A stretch of 64,000 bases of DNA from Gliomastix tumulicola (taxonomy: Eukaryota > Ascomycota > Sordariomycetes > Hypocreales > Bionectriaceae): NCBI GenBank assembly GCA_001599755.1, contig BCHX01000004.1, forward strand, positions 1-64,000. Direction: 5' to 3'. The stretch's first letter is position 1, and each line of letters starts with the position of its first letter. This document shows, piece after piece, positions 11,971-22,668 of this stretch. Position numbers and translations under genes: made by a program. The notes under the pieces are model-generated. The model had not been told where the DNA came from. It ran no database searches and saw nothing but the letters and a program-made list of their open reading frames with translations.

Positions 11971-13599
11971 ATGTCCAAACAGCTGGAGGTAGACGCTCTT
12001 GTCGTCGGTGCAGGTATGGCAGGGATATTCTTTACCTACCGTCTCTCTCGGGCAAACCTGAGTGTTCAGTGTGTTGAGGCTGCGGGAGACGTGGGTGGCA
12101 CCTGGTACTGGAACAAGTACCCAGGCGCCATGAGTGACACGGAGTCATATCTCTATCGATATTCATGGGACAAGGACGACTTGCAAACATACCCTTGGTC
12201 TCGGCACTACGTCTACCAGGCCGATATCCTCGAGTATTTACGTCACGTCGTCAACAAGCACGATATTCGCAAGTACATGAAGTTCAACACGGAAATGAGG
12301 TCGGCAACATGGGATGAGCATCAAAATCGATGGATTGTAGATTGCCAGTACCGGGACTCGTCGGGCGAAGACAAGACCTGCACCTATCGGGCTCGGTATC
12401 TGATTCTCTGCGTTGGTCTCCTATCAGAGCCTGTCTACCCTGACATTCCTGGCATCGGCTCATTTACTGGAGAGACGGTCCATACCGCCAGATGGGATGA
12501 GAGCATAACCGTCAAGGAGAAGACCGTTGGCATTATCGGCAATGGTTCGACAGGAACACAGGTCATGACAGCCATTGCTCCAAAGGTTGGCAAACTTGTG
12601 TCCTTCCAACGGCACCCGCAATACTCTGTCCCTAGTCGCCAAGGCCCGGTCCCAGATGGATACAGAGAGACGATCAACTCGAATTATGATCGGATTTGGC
12701 AAGATGTATGGGCTTCAGCGACTGGCTTTGGAGTACCCGAGGTGTCGCGCAAGACAATGGAGACATCACCAGAGGAGCGCCAACAAGTGTTCCAACAGGT
12801 CTGGGACCAGGGCAACGGTTTTCGATTCATGTTCAGCGCGTTTGGCGATATGACGACGGACAAGGAAGCCAACGAGGAAGCATGCAGATTCCTCCGTGGC
12901 AAGATCCAGGAGATTGTCAAGAACCCACGCAAGGCCAAGGCTCTCACACCGTGGGAACCGTACGCCCGCCGGCCTTTGTGCAACAATGACTACTATGACA
13001 TCTTCAACCAAGGTAACGTGGATGTCATCGACTTGCGGGAATCGCCTATCGACTCTATCGTGCCAGAGGGGGTTAGAACTACAGACGGGAAGGTGCATCC
13101 GCTTGATGTCCTCATCTTCGCAACGGGCTTCGACGCCATTGAGGGCAGCGTTCTGCGCGTCAAGATCCAAGGTCGCGGTGGGAAATCGATCCAAGAGCAC
13201 TGGGGAAATGGCCCAACTGCCTACGCAGGAGTGGCTTGCGCTGGGTTCCCCAACATGTTTCTCGTATCCGGTCCTCAGGGCTCGTTTGCCAATTACCCCC
13301 CCAAGCTAGAGAGCGAAGGTGGGCTCGCCTTGGAATGTATTTTGCATTCAGAGCGCATGGTGGGAGCTCATGTCATTGAGGTATCATCTGAAGCTGAACA
13401 GAAATGGGATTCTCTCTGTCAGAAGCTTACAGAAGGCTCTTTGTTCAAGTCAACTGCGAGTTGGCTCTTCGGTGCGAATGTCGCTCATGTCGACGGTCGC
13501 AAGCCAGCCACTAAATTCTATTTCGGAGGGATAGCAGAGTATCGAAAGTTGGCACATGCAGAACTTCTTGGCGGGTTTCCTTCATTTCGAGTTGTTTGA
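11971..13599 (+). CDS. Baeyer-Villiger-type flavin monooxygenase
   Basis: Intronless 542-residue flavoprotein starting at ATG 11971. It has an N-terminal FAD Rossmann motif VVGAGMAGIFFTYRL (GxGxxG, residues about 11-25), the Baeyer-Villiger fingerprint FTGETVHTARW (F-x-G-x-x-x-H-T-x-x-W, about residue 167) and an NADPH Rossmann motif IIGNGSTGTQV (about 190). The length matches cyclohexanone or phenylacetone monooxygenases. Such enzymes insert oxygen next to a ketone to give an ester or lactone, using NADPH and O2. Nothing adjacent reveals the substrate. The protein family is secure. A role in secondary metabolism or in ketone catabolism is equally possible. Confidence 0.93.
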   Translation: MSKQLEVDALVVGAGMAGIFFTYRLSRANLSVQCVEAAGDVGGTWYWNKYPGAMSDTESYLYRYSWDKDDLQTYPWSRHYVYQADILEYLRHVVNKHDIRKYMKFNTEMRSATWDEHQNRWIVDCQYRDSSGEDKTCTYRARYLILCVGLLSEPVYPDIPGIGSFTGETVHTARWDESITVKEKTVGIIGNGSTGTQVMTAIAPKVGKLVSFQRHPQYSVPSRQGPVPDGYRETINSNYDRIWQDVWASATGFGVPEVSRKTMETSPEERQQVFQQVWDQGNGFRFMFSAFGDMTTDKEANEEACRFLRGKIQEIVKNPRKAKALTPWEPYARRPLCNNDYYDIFNQGNVDVIDLRESPIDSIVPEGVRTTDGKVHPLDVLIFATGFDAIEGSVLRVKIQGRGGKSIQEHWGNGPTAYAGVACAGFPNMFLVSGPQGSFANYPPKLESEGGLALECILHSERMVGAHVIEVSSEAEQKWDSLCQKLTEGSLFKSTASWLFGANVAHVDGRKPATKFYFGGIAEYRKLAHAELLGGFPSFRVV

Positions 13600-13639
13600 C
13601 TGCGCAAGTCAGTGTGGAATTAAGATATAGCGCCACGGT

Positions 13640-14181
13640 GCACAAACAAAGGCAATCTTAGATTGACGAGGAATTCTGGACCGTGTTATACTATAGTAAT
13701 GATCTCGGCTGGGTGTACTTCCATGGATGTGTCCCTCCACACACCACGTTTGAGACTATCTTCCTCCAACGCGAATAAATCTTCTAGATTTAGACATTCA
13801 CTTGCATCGCTAATTCGAAACAGGCCCGGGATTGCCTTGATGGTCTCCGTCTAGTAGGGATCCCAGGGGCCAAGAATATGCAAGGCATTCATGAAACATC
13901 CGTTTTCTCCAAGGCTTGCCGTAATTGCTTCCTCCAACCGATGGCGCATTCTCGCCTTTGCTCACGTCTCGGACGGCTAGAATCACTCTGCTGCCAAGAT
14001 TGAGCAATTGTAGTGCGGTCTCCAGTCCCAGGCCGCCGTTGGCACCTGTCACTATGGCCGTCTTGCCGGTCAAATCGGCCTCGTCTTTGGTCACAGGCGG
14101 AGGTGTGATGAACAGTTGACGGTAGAGGAAATGGGGAAATCCGGCCCTCGTCTCTGGCGAAATATCGAATGTCGGGCCCAT
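13640..14181 (-). pseudogene. Truncated, frameshifted short-chain dehydrogenase fragment
   Basis: The minus-strand ATG at 14181 opens MGPTFDISPETRAGFPHF, then the classic SDR cofactor segment TGKTAIVTGANGGLGLETA followed by SRVILAVRDVSKGE. The frame then loses SDR resemblance. A neighbouring frame reads RMRHRLEEAITASLGENG and runs on to about 13640 with an internal TAG after GPWDPY. No catalytic YxxxK region follows. A full SDR would need about 300 residues. I read it as a gene remnant with a frameshift and a large deletion, joined to an unidentified downstream coding-like stretch. A GTGAGC donor-like site inside DVSKG leaves a small chance of an intron. Confidence 0.6.
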
Positions 14182-14728
14182 TGTACTGCTGTCTTGGTCT
14201 ATGGATTGCGCTGATCGGCTAACTGGCAATCAAACAAAGACTTTAAAAAGGTCATTAAATGCCACGAGCTTACCACGTCTGCTCCCATTTATCTCGAGAT
14301 AAGCAGACGTACGAGGAATGATGTCATGTACGTTTGTCAAATCTCTAGCGGCTTCAACTCCTCACTAGCGTGCGGCACGGCGCTCACGCGGCGGCAGGCA
14401 GAGCGGCCTCTTCACAGCTACCTTTTCGTCGAATTTCTTTTAATCGTTTGAAACTTCATTGTCTATGCCTCAGTGGTGTATCTATGCCGCCGGAAATAGT
14501 TAGCGACACCGACACCATCACCCTGGCACGGCGCACATCCTAGCCAACAGGACATTCCTATTCCGCAAGCAAATGCTCCTGCGGGAAGAGTTCTGTCTTG
14601 ATGGGAAAGCTTTCGAAAGCAACCTCATCGCTAGCCTCACCAGAGCAGCTGCTGTCCCGGAGCCACTCAAGGTTGTCAGATATGTGCTCCAACTCGGGTC
14701 ATGTCTATTGAAGGTCTATCTAGAACAT
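14182..14728. other. Intergenic, no gene seen
   Basis: Lies between the SDR remnant and the 3' end of the isocitrate-dehydrogenase-like gene. The plus frame beginning at 14573 is antisense to that gene and is not credited. Confidence 0.4.
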
Positions 14729-15811
14729 CTACCCTTTTATGTTCAAGATTTTCTTTACCTTTGCGGCAATTGCGTCAGCGAGTCCACTTGTCGTTCCCGA
14801 ACCTCCAAGATCTGGCGTAAGAGCATCCTGACCCTCTATTATACTCCCTGTCGCCTCGTAGATAGCAGAAGCTTCTCTTTTATAGCCCTCAGCTTCGAGC
14901 AGGTGCGAAGCGCTCAGTATCAGTGCTACTGGATTGGCGATCCCCTGATTGGCAATATCGGGAGCGGCACCATGGCAAGCTTCGAAAGTAGACATTCCAT
15001 CTCCAATGTTAGCTCCAGCGGCGAGACCCAAAGACCCTGCAAGCCCAGCGACAAGATCAGAGAAGATGTCCCCGTACTGGTTTGACGTAACGACGACATC
15101 GAATCGTTCTGGCTTGAGAATGACGTTGTAGCAAGCTGCGTCAATCATCATATCGTCGGCATGAATGTTCGGATATTTGTTGCTAACTTCCCAGAAGCAG
15201 CGCAGGAAGAGACCGTCGGTGAGGCCGAGGACATTGGCTTTGTGCAAGCATGTCACATACTTTCGTCCGTAACGTTGAGCATATTCAAATGCGTACTCTG
15301 AAACTCTCAGCGCAGCGGCTCTAGTGGTGAGCTTCACCGCTTCGGCAGCGACGTCATTACCAATGCGATGCTCATGCCCGAAATACACATCCTCCGTAAT
15401 TTCTCTCATGATTGCAATGTCGAGAGACTCATATTTGCCCGAGACGCCCCGGAAGCCCTTGATGATCCGGGGATTGACAAAGAGGTCCAGTTCGCGTCGA
15501 ATCGCATTGTTGAGAGATGGATAGGTGTTGATGCTTCCATCCGGCTGAGCACAGCTGATCTGCCCCTGCAGCTTGTTCACGGCGAGTGGCGCTTTAATGA
15601 CGTTGCGGACTGCCTTGAGCTGAGCCACAGTACTGGGAGGCAGGGCGTGACGATTTTTCTTCGTGGCTTCTTCACTGATGTCGATGTACTCCCAGGTGAT
15701 CGGTATGCCTGTGGCTTCGAGGACGCACTGCGTTGCTTTGACAATCTCGGGTCCGATTCCGTCACCCGGGATGACACCCACTCGTAAGGGCTGCTTGACG
15801 TGGGCCATCAT
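14729..15811 (-). CDS. Isocitrate/isopropylmalate dehydrogenase family protein (NAD-IDH-like)
   Basis: Intronless 360-residue protein starting MMAHVKQPLRVGVIPGDGIGPEIV, which contains the family N-terminal GDGIGPE motif. The C-terminal family signature is clear: NQYGDIFSDLVAGLAGSLG (about residues 244-262), which supplies the metal-binding aspartates. IMREITEDVYFG places the substrate-phosphate or carboxylate segment close to NAD-dependent isocitrate dehydrogenases. Family members oxidatively decarboxylate beta-substituted malates (isocitrate, homoisocitrate, isopropylmalate, tartrate). Unlike the mitochondrial IDH subunits of the TCA cycle, it has no presequence. I infer a paralogue with a specialised substrate. 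The family is secure, the substrate unknown. Confidence 0.9.
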   Translation of the reverse strand: MMAHVKQPLRVGVIPGDGIGPEIVKATQCVLEATGIPITWEYIDISEEATKKNRHALPPSTVAQLKAVRNVIKAPLAVNKLQGQISCAQPDGSINTYPSLNNAIRRELDLFVNPRIIKGFRGVSGKYESLDIAIMREITEDVYFGHEHRIGNDVAAEAVKLTTRAAALRVSEYAFEYAQRYGRKYVTCLHKANVLGLTDGLFLRCFWEVSNKYPNIHADDMMIDAACYNVILKPERFDVVVTSNQYGDIFSDLVAGLAGSLGLAAGANIGDGMSTFEACHGAAPDIANQGIANPVALILSASHLLEAEGYKREASAIYEATGSIIEGQDALTPDLGGSGTTSGLADAIAAKVKKILNIKG

Positions 15812-16271
15812 TGTAGGGCAGCTAAAGAAAACGGATCGTTTGATATCTGCAATGCAGAAAATACTGCACGGTAAGTCCCCTTGACCTGACGGTCCGTGAT
15901 ATAAAAGTACAGAAGTTCGGATCTAGTCAGGCCCGAAGACCGAGCGATGTCCCTCGGTTCACGAGCCTTGCTCGCTCATAAGATCAGGTTCATGGCCAGG
16001 CAACTCCGACACTAACCGAATCCCTGCCTCTATCCACAGACCGGATGAGGCCGTACCGTGAATGCTGACGATGATGCCAAGCTCGGTCTGCGGCGTGAGA
16101 TTTCGGGATACCTCCGTACCCACCTGACGCTCCAAGCCGACAGTCAAAGGTGACAAGCAATGGCGAACAAACATTATTTAACACCCTGGACTACAGTTTC
16201 TCTGCAATCTCAAGTTGCCAGCTTCCGCTTTCGCCACAAAGCCAGTCACCGCACTACGCCAAAAATCAACC
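15812..16271. other. Divergent intergenic promoter region
   Basis: 460 bp between the minus-strand dehydrogenase start (15811) and the plus-strand Dabb gene start (16272). It presumably carries both promoters. No specific site recognised. Confidence 0.45.
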
Positions 16272-16841
16272 ATGACGCTCATTCACATGGGTAAGTAACA
16301 CTTCGCGATATTGAAATGACGTTTCCAGCCATTAATTTTAAATCTGAGAACAGTATTTTTCAAATTCAAGCCCGATGTGACAGCGGGACACAAGGCCACA
16401 TTCGTGGAAGAGCTCAAGAAGTTGAAAACCCTGCCCTGTGTTCTGAACAACCGTTTGATCGTGGGAGGCCCTTCCGTTACAGATCCAATCGAAAGGAGCA
16501 AGGGATTTGAATTTGCTCTTCTCAGCTACCATCGAGACCAAGCGGCACTAGAAGAGTACCAAGCAAGCAAGGAGCACGCATGGTAAACGACACTTCTTCT
16601 CCTCTCACTCTTCACGATCTCTCTGGAAGCATCATAGCTGTTGCTAACGCAAATAATCATTAATAGGGTAACTCAAACATACATGTTCCCATACAAAGAA
16701 GATCTATGTCGCTTTGACTTTGAAGTGGACTCTGAGGATGAGTACATGGGTGGGTTTGGCAGAGAGTTGGTCAGCGTAACGCCAGTTTCAGTTGGGTCTG
16801 AGGATTTGGAATTGAACGAGTCCGGCGAGATTAGACCATAG
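16272..16841 (+). CDS. Dabb (stress-responsive A/B barrel) domain protein
   Basis: Three exons: 16272-16290, 16354-16582 and 16667-16841, giving 140 residues. The introns (GTAAGT...ACAG, 63 bp; GTAAAC...GCTAAC...ATAG, 84 bp) keep phase and join MTLIHM to VFFKFKP and HAW to VTQTYMFPY. The beta-alpha-beta pattern MVFFKFKPDVT ... EELKKLKTL ... FEFALLSYHRD ... ALEEYQASKEH is typical of Dabb proteins, small dimeric ferredoxin-fold proteins. In fungi these range from stress proteins to non-oxidative cyclases in polyketide pathways. The acidic C-terminal 50 residues are an extension. No partner gene suggests a pathway. Confidence 0.85.
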
Positions 16842-17402
16842 ATGATAGATGGAACTTCAGTCCCCGTTGATATATACGCTCGAATTTGTGGCACAATCCC
16901 ATAATCTATGGGTGGCTGTAGACTACACCCAGAAAGGACGACGTGGCTAGGTCCTCGCCAAAACGTACTCCAACGGTAAACACATGTGTGGGCCGTCTGC
17001 ATTAGTTGATTTTCGGTTTCGGGCTGCATATTCGCTCTTCAGCCGTAACTCCGATATCCCGATCTTGGATCGGGGACGATGTGAGCAAGACCTAACTCGC
17101 GGAGGCGGAGGGTCGGCGTAAACCCGATAATGGAGCTACAGGGGAACGCTCAGATCTCTTGTAGGAAGACAATCTCTACCTTGACAAATAAAGAGCAGGG
17201 TGACACAGCTGGACCATAATCGGGACAAGTTTGAAAAGCGTCTGGGCGGATAATCTGGACCTCCATTCCGAATGCCACAATAAGATCGTCGATTAACTAG
17301 CAAAGTGGTCAAGCTGTGATGCAAGATGCTCTCTCGTTGTAAACGAAGAAAGAACCGGACACACTTCTTTCCCTCTCACGTACTATACTAATCATGATGT
17401 AG
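16842..17402. other. Intergenic, no gene seen
   Basis: About 560 bp between the Dabb gene and the decayed RraA-like copy. The first exon of that copy should lie in the last part, but it is not clearly readable. A branch-site/acceptor pair (tactaat...tgtag) ends at 17402. Confidence 0.4.
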
Positions 17403-17930
17403 ATTGCGGATGGGTTGTCCAAGCTGGGGCATGTTTATGGCAGCTTCCAACATGGACTTTCACTATACTCGCTGCAGTTCTAGGCAGGTGAAACCAAGAT
17501 CATCGGCTGAGCATTTACCGTTTAATTTACATTACAGTCAGACGCGAGTGCACCAAAGCCGAATACCAATTTTGTCAGTTCAGACCACCCCACGAGCGTC
17601 CATTCAGATTCACGTTCCGGTATGTTAAATGCCTCCAAGCTAGATTGACTAAATCCCCGATGGATTAGTTGTCTTTATCTCACGGCTAACGCCTCATGTC
17701 AATGGATGCTACGGCGGCCTTATGCCTCTCCGAGCTAAGGCATTGAGAGCAGCCGGTATCGCCATTAATAGCAAACTCCGCGACCTTCAAGAACATGGGA
17801 ACTTGAATTTTTCCGTAAGATAATGCAGCAGTAGAATGGCTTAGAGCTAAGATGAACGAACGCTCCTAGGTCTTCGCTCGTAGTGTAGGGACTACGGCTG
17901 GCGACGCTGCATGCCTCCGTCTAAGATTTG
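17403..17930 (+). pseudogene. Decayed RraA-like aldolase copy
   Basis: Direct exon-by-exon counterpart of the intact RraA-like gene at 27276-28142. After an intact intron acceptor, 17403 reads IADGLSKLGHVYGSFQHGL (intact copy: IADALSKLG...). It then reads AGETKIIG and AFTV flanked by in-frame TAG, TGA and TAA codons. The stretch from about 17708 reads CYGGLMPLRAKALRAAGIA and KLRDLQEHG, where the intact gene has CYGGLMSLRAKALGAQGAV and SLRDLQEH. At about 17871 VFARSVGTTA matches VFARENGTTA. Sequence beyond that has diverged. Stops and length changes make it non-functional. It is probably an old duplicate, since divergence is high. Confidence 0.82.
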
Positions 17931-18446
17931 AGGAGGTTTTTGGGCGAAGACTTGCGCCTCTTCCGGAACGGCATAGTGAATAGCCGGCATTGTTTCAGTT
18001 GCGATTAGCACGGCGGCGGGTATGGGAAAACTACCAGGTGTAATGTATTTCGGTAGCTTGCAAGCCCGACCAGAGCTAAGATACAAGTTAGCACCTCCGT
18101 TAATAGCCTCCTCGGACCTCGTCTCGGAGTTCGCCTCGGCGGGCCTGACGCTCAGTAAAACCTCATCATTGATTACGAAGGAGAAACTTTCTAACCACTG
18201 AACTCAATACTGGTCTGGCTCGGATCGGATGAAAGCCGAGTGTGGGAGTTCTGGATGCGGGGTTGATCGGCTTATGCCCGGTCCTGATCGCTTTGACGCC
18301 TTTCATATAGCCCGGGCTCCCTCCGACTAGCTCTCTGGGGCAACCTCACTCTTAATCTGGGGAACACAGCATCATACCGACCGGCTTTCTGCCTGCGCCC
18401 TCTTGTGCAATCGAGTGTGCTCGGAAGATACAATATCCACACCCAC
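17931..18446. other. Upstream region of the Zn2Cys6 regulator
   Basis: About 500 bp without a convincing gene. It carries the 14-mer at 18269-18282 that also occurs between the transporter and the RraA-like gene. Confidence 0.4.
18269..18282. promoter_or_regulatory. Shared 14-mer ggcttatgcccggt (possible Zn2Cys6 operator)
   Basis: Located about 165 bp before the start codon of the Zn2Cys6 regulator. The identical 14-mer occurs at 26801-26814. Its core GGC-TTAT-GCC is an inverted repeat with CGG/CCG half-sites, the kind of target bound by Zn2Cys6 dimers. Autoregulation is an inference. Confidence 0.45.
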
Positions 18447-21003
18447 ATGTCGGCATCCGCTACAGGTCCGGCCGAGCCGATGGAACAGACCACAGAGTAC
18501 CTGGACTGGACCGGAAGCGGCCCCCAACCACAGACAAGCATGCAAGGCCGAGGATTGGATGCACCTGTAATTCCCACAGTGGTCGCCTCTGGCCCCATGT
18601 CCGGTGGTGCTGGAGGTAGACGGAAAGGGACTGCCTGCACGCGATGTCGAACGCAAAAGATTCGGTGCGACGATGAGCAACCGGCATGCTCTAGTTGTGC
18701 CCGGGCGGGACATCGCTGCATCCGGAGCCGAGTTGGACGGCCAGATCTTGACAGGTGAGCAATACGGCCCTGCCAACGCCTCCCTGACCATCATGGCGAG
18801 TGTACTGCCAGTCGGCTTGGCCTCATCGACTTTAGTGGCTGACTAGAAATTCCTCATGGTGGGTTTTTTATGCTCCAGCTACGTCAAAACGCTCGAGGAG
18901 AGAGTGAAATGGTTGGAAGGGCGCCTCTCCGAGTGTGTCTGCTACACAGACAAGCCACAACAGGGCCAGAACTTGACTGTCCTGCCTGATCCCGGCCTCG
19001 ACAATACGGTCACCACGTCAAGATCTCCCTACGACCACGTGCAGGCCCAGGTGCAGACAGATCCAAGACGGCGAGGCAGTGCTGCCTCTCCAGCCTCAGC
19101 ACGACAGCTCTCATCTCCTTCGGAGAGTCAGATCGGCCCGGATGAACCGCTGGCTCACAATGTGGGACTCCTGTCTCTCTCTAACGCGAGAGAGTCCAAG
19201 TACCTGGGCCCATCATCTGGCGTCACATTCGGGAAGCTGATTTTTGCGTCCATGCCGAGCTCACAGGGTCTACCAATCACCCTTGCCGGCTCGACTCGCG
19301 CAAGAAAGCACCGCCATCCATCCCCGTTAAGTGCCGTCCCGTCAAAGCCGCCCCTCACGGCGGACTTGACCTACTTCGCAGCCTGCTACTTTGAGATATA
19401 CCAACCTTTGTACCCATTCCTTGATGAGAGCGACGTCCTGGCTAAACTGGACATGTTGGATGAGGCGAATATTTCGCTCGACGCCAAGCTTGCCGAGGAG
19501 AGTCCACTGTCAGCAACAGATCTTATCCAGCTCACATTGGTCCTAGCATTGGGTGCTAAGAATCTCGAGTCTCGGCTGCTGACAGACTTTTCGGCCGGAA
19601 CATATTACGCTATGGCCCTCGCTCACATGGAAGAGGTGGATGTACTAGGAGGTATCCCGGGTGTGCAGATCTTACTGCTCCTTACTCTCTGCAGTTTCGT
19701 CTTTGAAGATGGACTCAACGCATGGTACATGAGTTCCACGATCATTGCGAGCTGCCTAGACCTAGGTCTTCAGAGGAAGCACTCTGATACTGAACCGAGC
19801 GTCTCTTCAGCCAGTCCATCCCCAGGAGGCGTATCCATGACAACATTAGCCAAGGGAATATTCTGGTCCGCATATTCCATTGACCGAACGCTGACAGTCG
19901 TCTTGGGTCGGCCTTTAACGCTGCGAGACGAAGCGATCGACGCACCATTTCCTGGCCATGATAAGCTGGTCATTTGGTCTGATGATATGGATGTGGTCAG
20001 CCTTTCCCCGACAAGATCGGGATTCCAGCGCCCCGCACCAGGATCCCGGACCAGTAAGAGGCTTCAGCTCAGCTCTGACCCTTACCGAGCCGCGGTCTAC
20101 TCATTCTGGTTTGACCAGATAACCGCCGAGATCAAGCTGATGCTCCACCGTGTAGCACAGTCGCCAAGACGATTTCCGTGGCCCGCTGATCTCACGACAT
20201 GGCAGACGGACGTCCAGGGTTCCTGTCGCAAGTTATTAGAGTCATTGCGAAGGGAACTTAAATGGAAGTCGTCTTGCCCGACTGACCGATCCTTCAAAGA
20301 GCTGGAACTCAAGTATCATCACTGCATCATGCTCCTGCACAGGCCCTCTCCAGCCATCCAGCAGCCCAGCGAATCCTCTCTCGCTGAGTGCTACCAGAGT
20401 GCCGCGCAGACAATCCAGATTTACGCACAGCTTCATCGCTTTTCCAACATGCCACGGACGTGGCTCGCAGCGCACGCTCTCTTCGTCAGCGGCATAACGA
20501 TGCTTTACTGCTTCTGGACGAGTCGGGAAGTCAAGGATTCAACAACGCTTAGGACATTTTCCAGTCACGCGGAGAACTGCATCAAATTGCTCCAGTGGCT
20601 TGGAGATACGTGGAGTGTTGCTGAGGATGCCGTGGGCAAGCTCGAACGGTTGACAAACTTGACCACCACATCGTGGAAGAGCAATGCCACGAATAACGGT
20701 ACCCTCAATACCAGGGCTAATGTGAGCCTCGAGCCAGCCGGACTCCTGGCTCCTACGACATTTCCTAGAAACGGTGAGGGCGGAGAGCAGGTCGACGCCG
20801 GGGTGGATCTAATAGGCGGCAACTGCTTTGACAGCACAGAGTTCCAACCGGTCATTGAGGAGTGGGCTGGAAGTGAAGACATACCAGGTCTCTTTCTTGG
20901 TGAACTGGGCGACATGAGCTCGTGGTTTGATCTCGGATGGCTTGCAGACAACAATTTCTGGGTAGATGAGCAGGAAAAAGAGAAGGAGAAGGAGAAGGTC
21001 TGA
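18447..21003 (+). CDS. Zn(II)2Cys6 transcription factor with Fungal_trans domain
   Basis: Two exons: 18447-18754 and 18879-21003 (810 aa). The 124-bp intron (GTGAGC donor, CTGAC branch, CCAG acceptor) falls just after the zinc cluster. The DNA-binding domain reads CTRCRTQKIRC...CSSCARAGHRC (C-x2-C-x6-C-x6-C-x2-C-x6-C, about residues 59-86). It is followed by the linker/coiled-coil start YVKTLEERVKWLEGRL. The middle part (LTYFAACYFEIYQPLYPFLD ... GIFWSAYSIDRTLTVVLGRP) is the Fungal_trans regulatory domain. The C-terminus is acidic and ends in a lysine/glutamate run. Its position next to catabolic genes and the shared 14-mer suggest it regulates the 21-30 kb gene set; this is inference. Confidence 0.92.
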
Positions 21004-21282
21004 CAGAGAGATTGTATCTTTACACGTTTCGATGGCGTGCCCTATGGAAACACGCTGCAATAGATGAGTAATATATCAGGGTGTGGTTATTCCCAACACC
21101 TGCGGACGACGCTAGTACCTTAAAAGCCTGGCTCCGGGTTGCCCCTGAAGAGCTCGGAGCTATCCGATGCGGGTCATCGCCCACTGGACTGCCCTAAAAC
21201 TCTCGTCTTAGAGTCGTTTTGCCATGCTAGTCGGTTTCTCCCCTTCAACCACACGCCACGTTGTTGGTACTCGTCTCCGACC

Positions 21283-22668
21283 ATGTGCCAGGCTTTCATC
21301 ACCCGCTCGCTACCTCCTTCGCGCAGCAGCCTCGTGCCTTTCATCACACGCTGCGTCCACCGGAGGCGCGCATTTGCGACTCAGACGGTAGGGGCAAAGC
21401 AGCGCGTCGCTGTGCTCTACCAAGCGCTGGAGCCACCCGTAATCAACGGCGTTAGAAAACCGAAAAAGCCCGGTGGTGAGTGAATGCCGACTGTTGGCGT
21501 AACGAATTCATGCAATCATTATAATGACACTCTGTTCCACCACGACCCAGGCTACCAAGATTCCGCCGCGGATATTGCATACTGCCTCAACTCCTCACCG
21601 TCTATCGAGTTAGTAACGCCGACGACGAATCCCAACCCTCACTCTCAGGGCGACTGGTGTTTCCCCGACCACGAGGACGGTCTAGTCGCGGCATTATCTC
21701 ATGATATCACGCACCTTTGGGCCAATACGATTCTATTTGCATCGCACCCGTTGCAGACCTCAGCAAGAGTTGGTACGTTGGCGTCCAAGGTCAGGCTTGT
21801 TGGGCAGACACCATTACTCGTCGAGCAGTATGATGACAAGGAATTCGTGAATAACCTGCTTCGGCGAGCTGGAGAGTTCAATATGCCGTTGGCATGGACC
21901 ATACACAATAGCCAAGGGTCAAATGTGTCTGCGAACCTCCACAAGCTGTCTCTGAATTTCCCTGTCGTTGGAAAGCCGGTCCGCGGGCGTGGAAGCCATG
22001 GCGTCAAGGTCTGCCATTCGATGGATGAGCTGGTGGTCCACGTTGAGGCTTTGTTCAAGGAGTCGCCAACAGTTCTTGTTGAGAAATTCTTGAGGGGGGA
22101 AGAGGCGACGGTGACCGTCATGCCGCCCACCGAGGAGAAGAAATACTATTGGGCCCTTCCACCTGTGTGCCGGTTTAATCACCAGGGCGGAATCGCCCCT
22201 TACAATGGCGTCGTGGCAGTAACAGCTAACTCTCGAGTGGTCGGGCCAGCGGAAGCATCCCATCCCACATACGTCAAGTTGTTGCAGCAATGCGAGCGGG
22301 CAGCCGCTCTTCTAGGTACTACAGCTCCCATCCGAATCGATGCGAGGCGGTATGAGGACAGTGCCGAGTCCGAGTTTGCTCTATTTGATGTCAATATGAA
22401 GCCGGTGAGTGAAGCCAGTACAACAACAACGAACAAATAACCAATAGGAGAGAAACCAGCAGTTGACATCAGAGTACAGAATATGACTGGGCCCGGTCGA
22501 CCTGGCAGGGAAGATCAAGCAAGTCTCACCCTTCTCTCTGCAGAAGCGTTGGGCTGGGACTTCTTGCGTCTGCTCGAAGAGACACTCAAGACATCGCAAC
22601 CGTTGACAGATTTGAGGGCAACGAAACAGCTAGAAGCGTTCCGGGAGTGCAAGACTGATACAACGTGA
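21283..22668 (+). CDS. ATP-grasp (D-Ala-D-Ala ligase-like) protein with mitochondrial-type leader
   Basis: Three exons: 21283-21475, 21551-22404 and 22480-22668 (411 aa). Both introns are 75 bp with GTGAGT donors. The first join gives KKPGGYQDSAADIAYCL and the second DVNMKPNMTGPGRPG. The N-terminal 35 residues (MCQAFITRSLPPSRSSLVPF, then R/S-rich) lack acidic residues and look like a mitochondrial presequence. The body shows the ATP-grasp order: FPVVGKPVRGRGSHGVKV (ATP-binding lysine and glycine-rich loop), VLVEKFLRGEEATVTV, then FDVNMKPNMTGPG (Mg-binding D/N residues). ATP-grasp ligases form amide or related bonds via acyl-phosphates. The fungal D-Ala-D-Ala ligase-like group has no settled function, and the substrate here is unknown. 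Confidence 0.82.
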
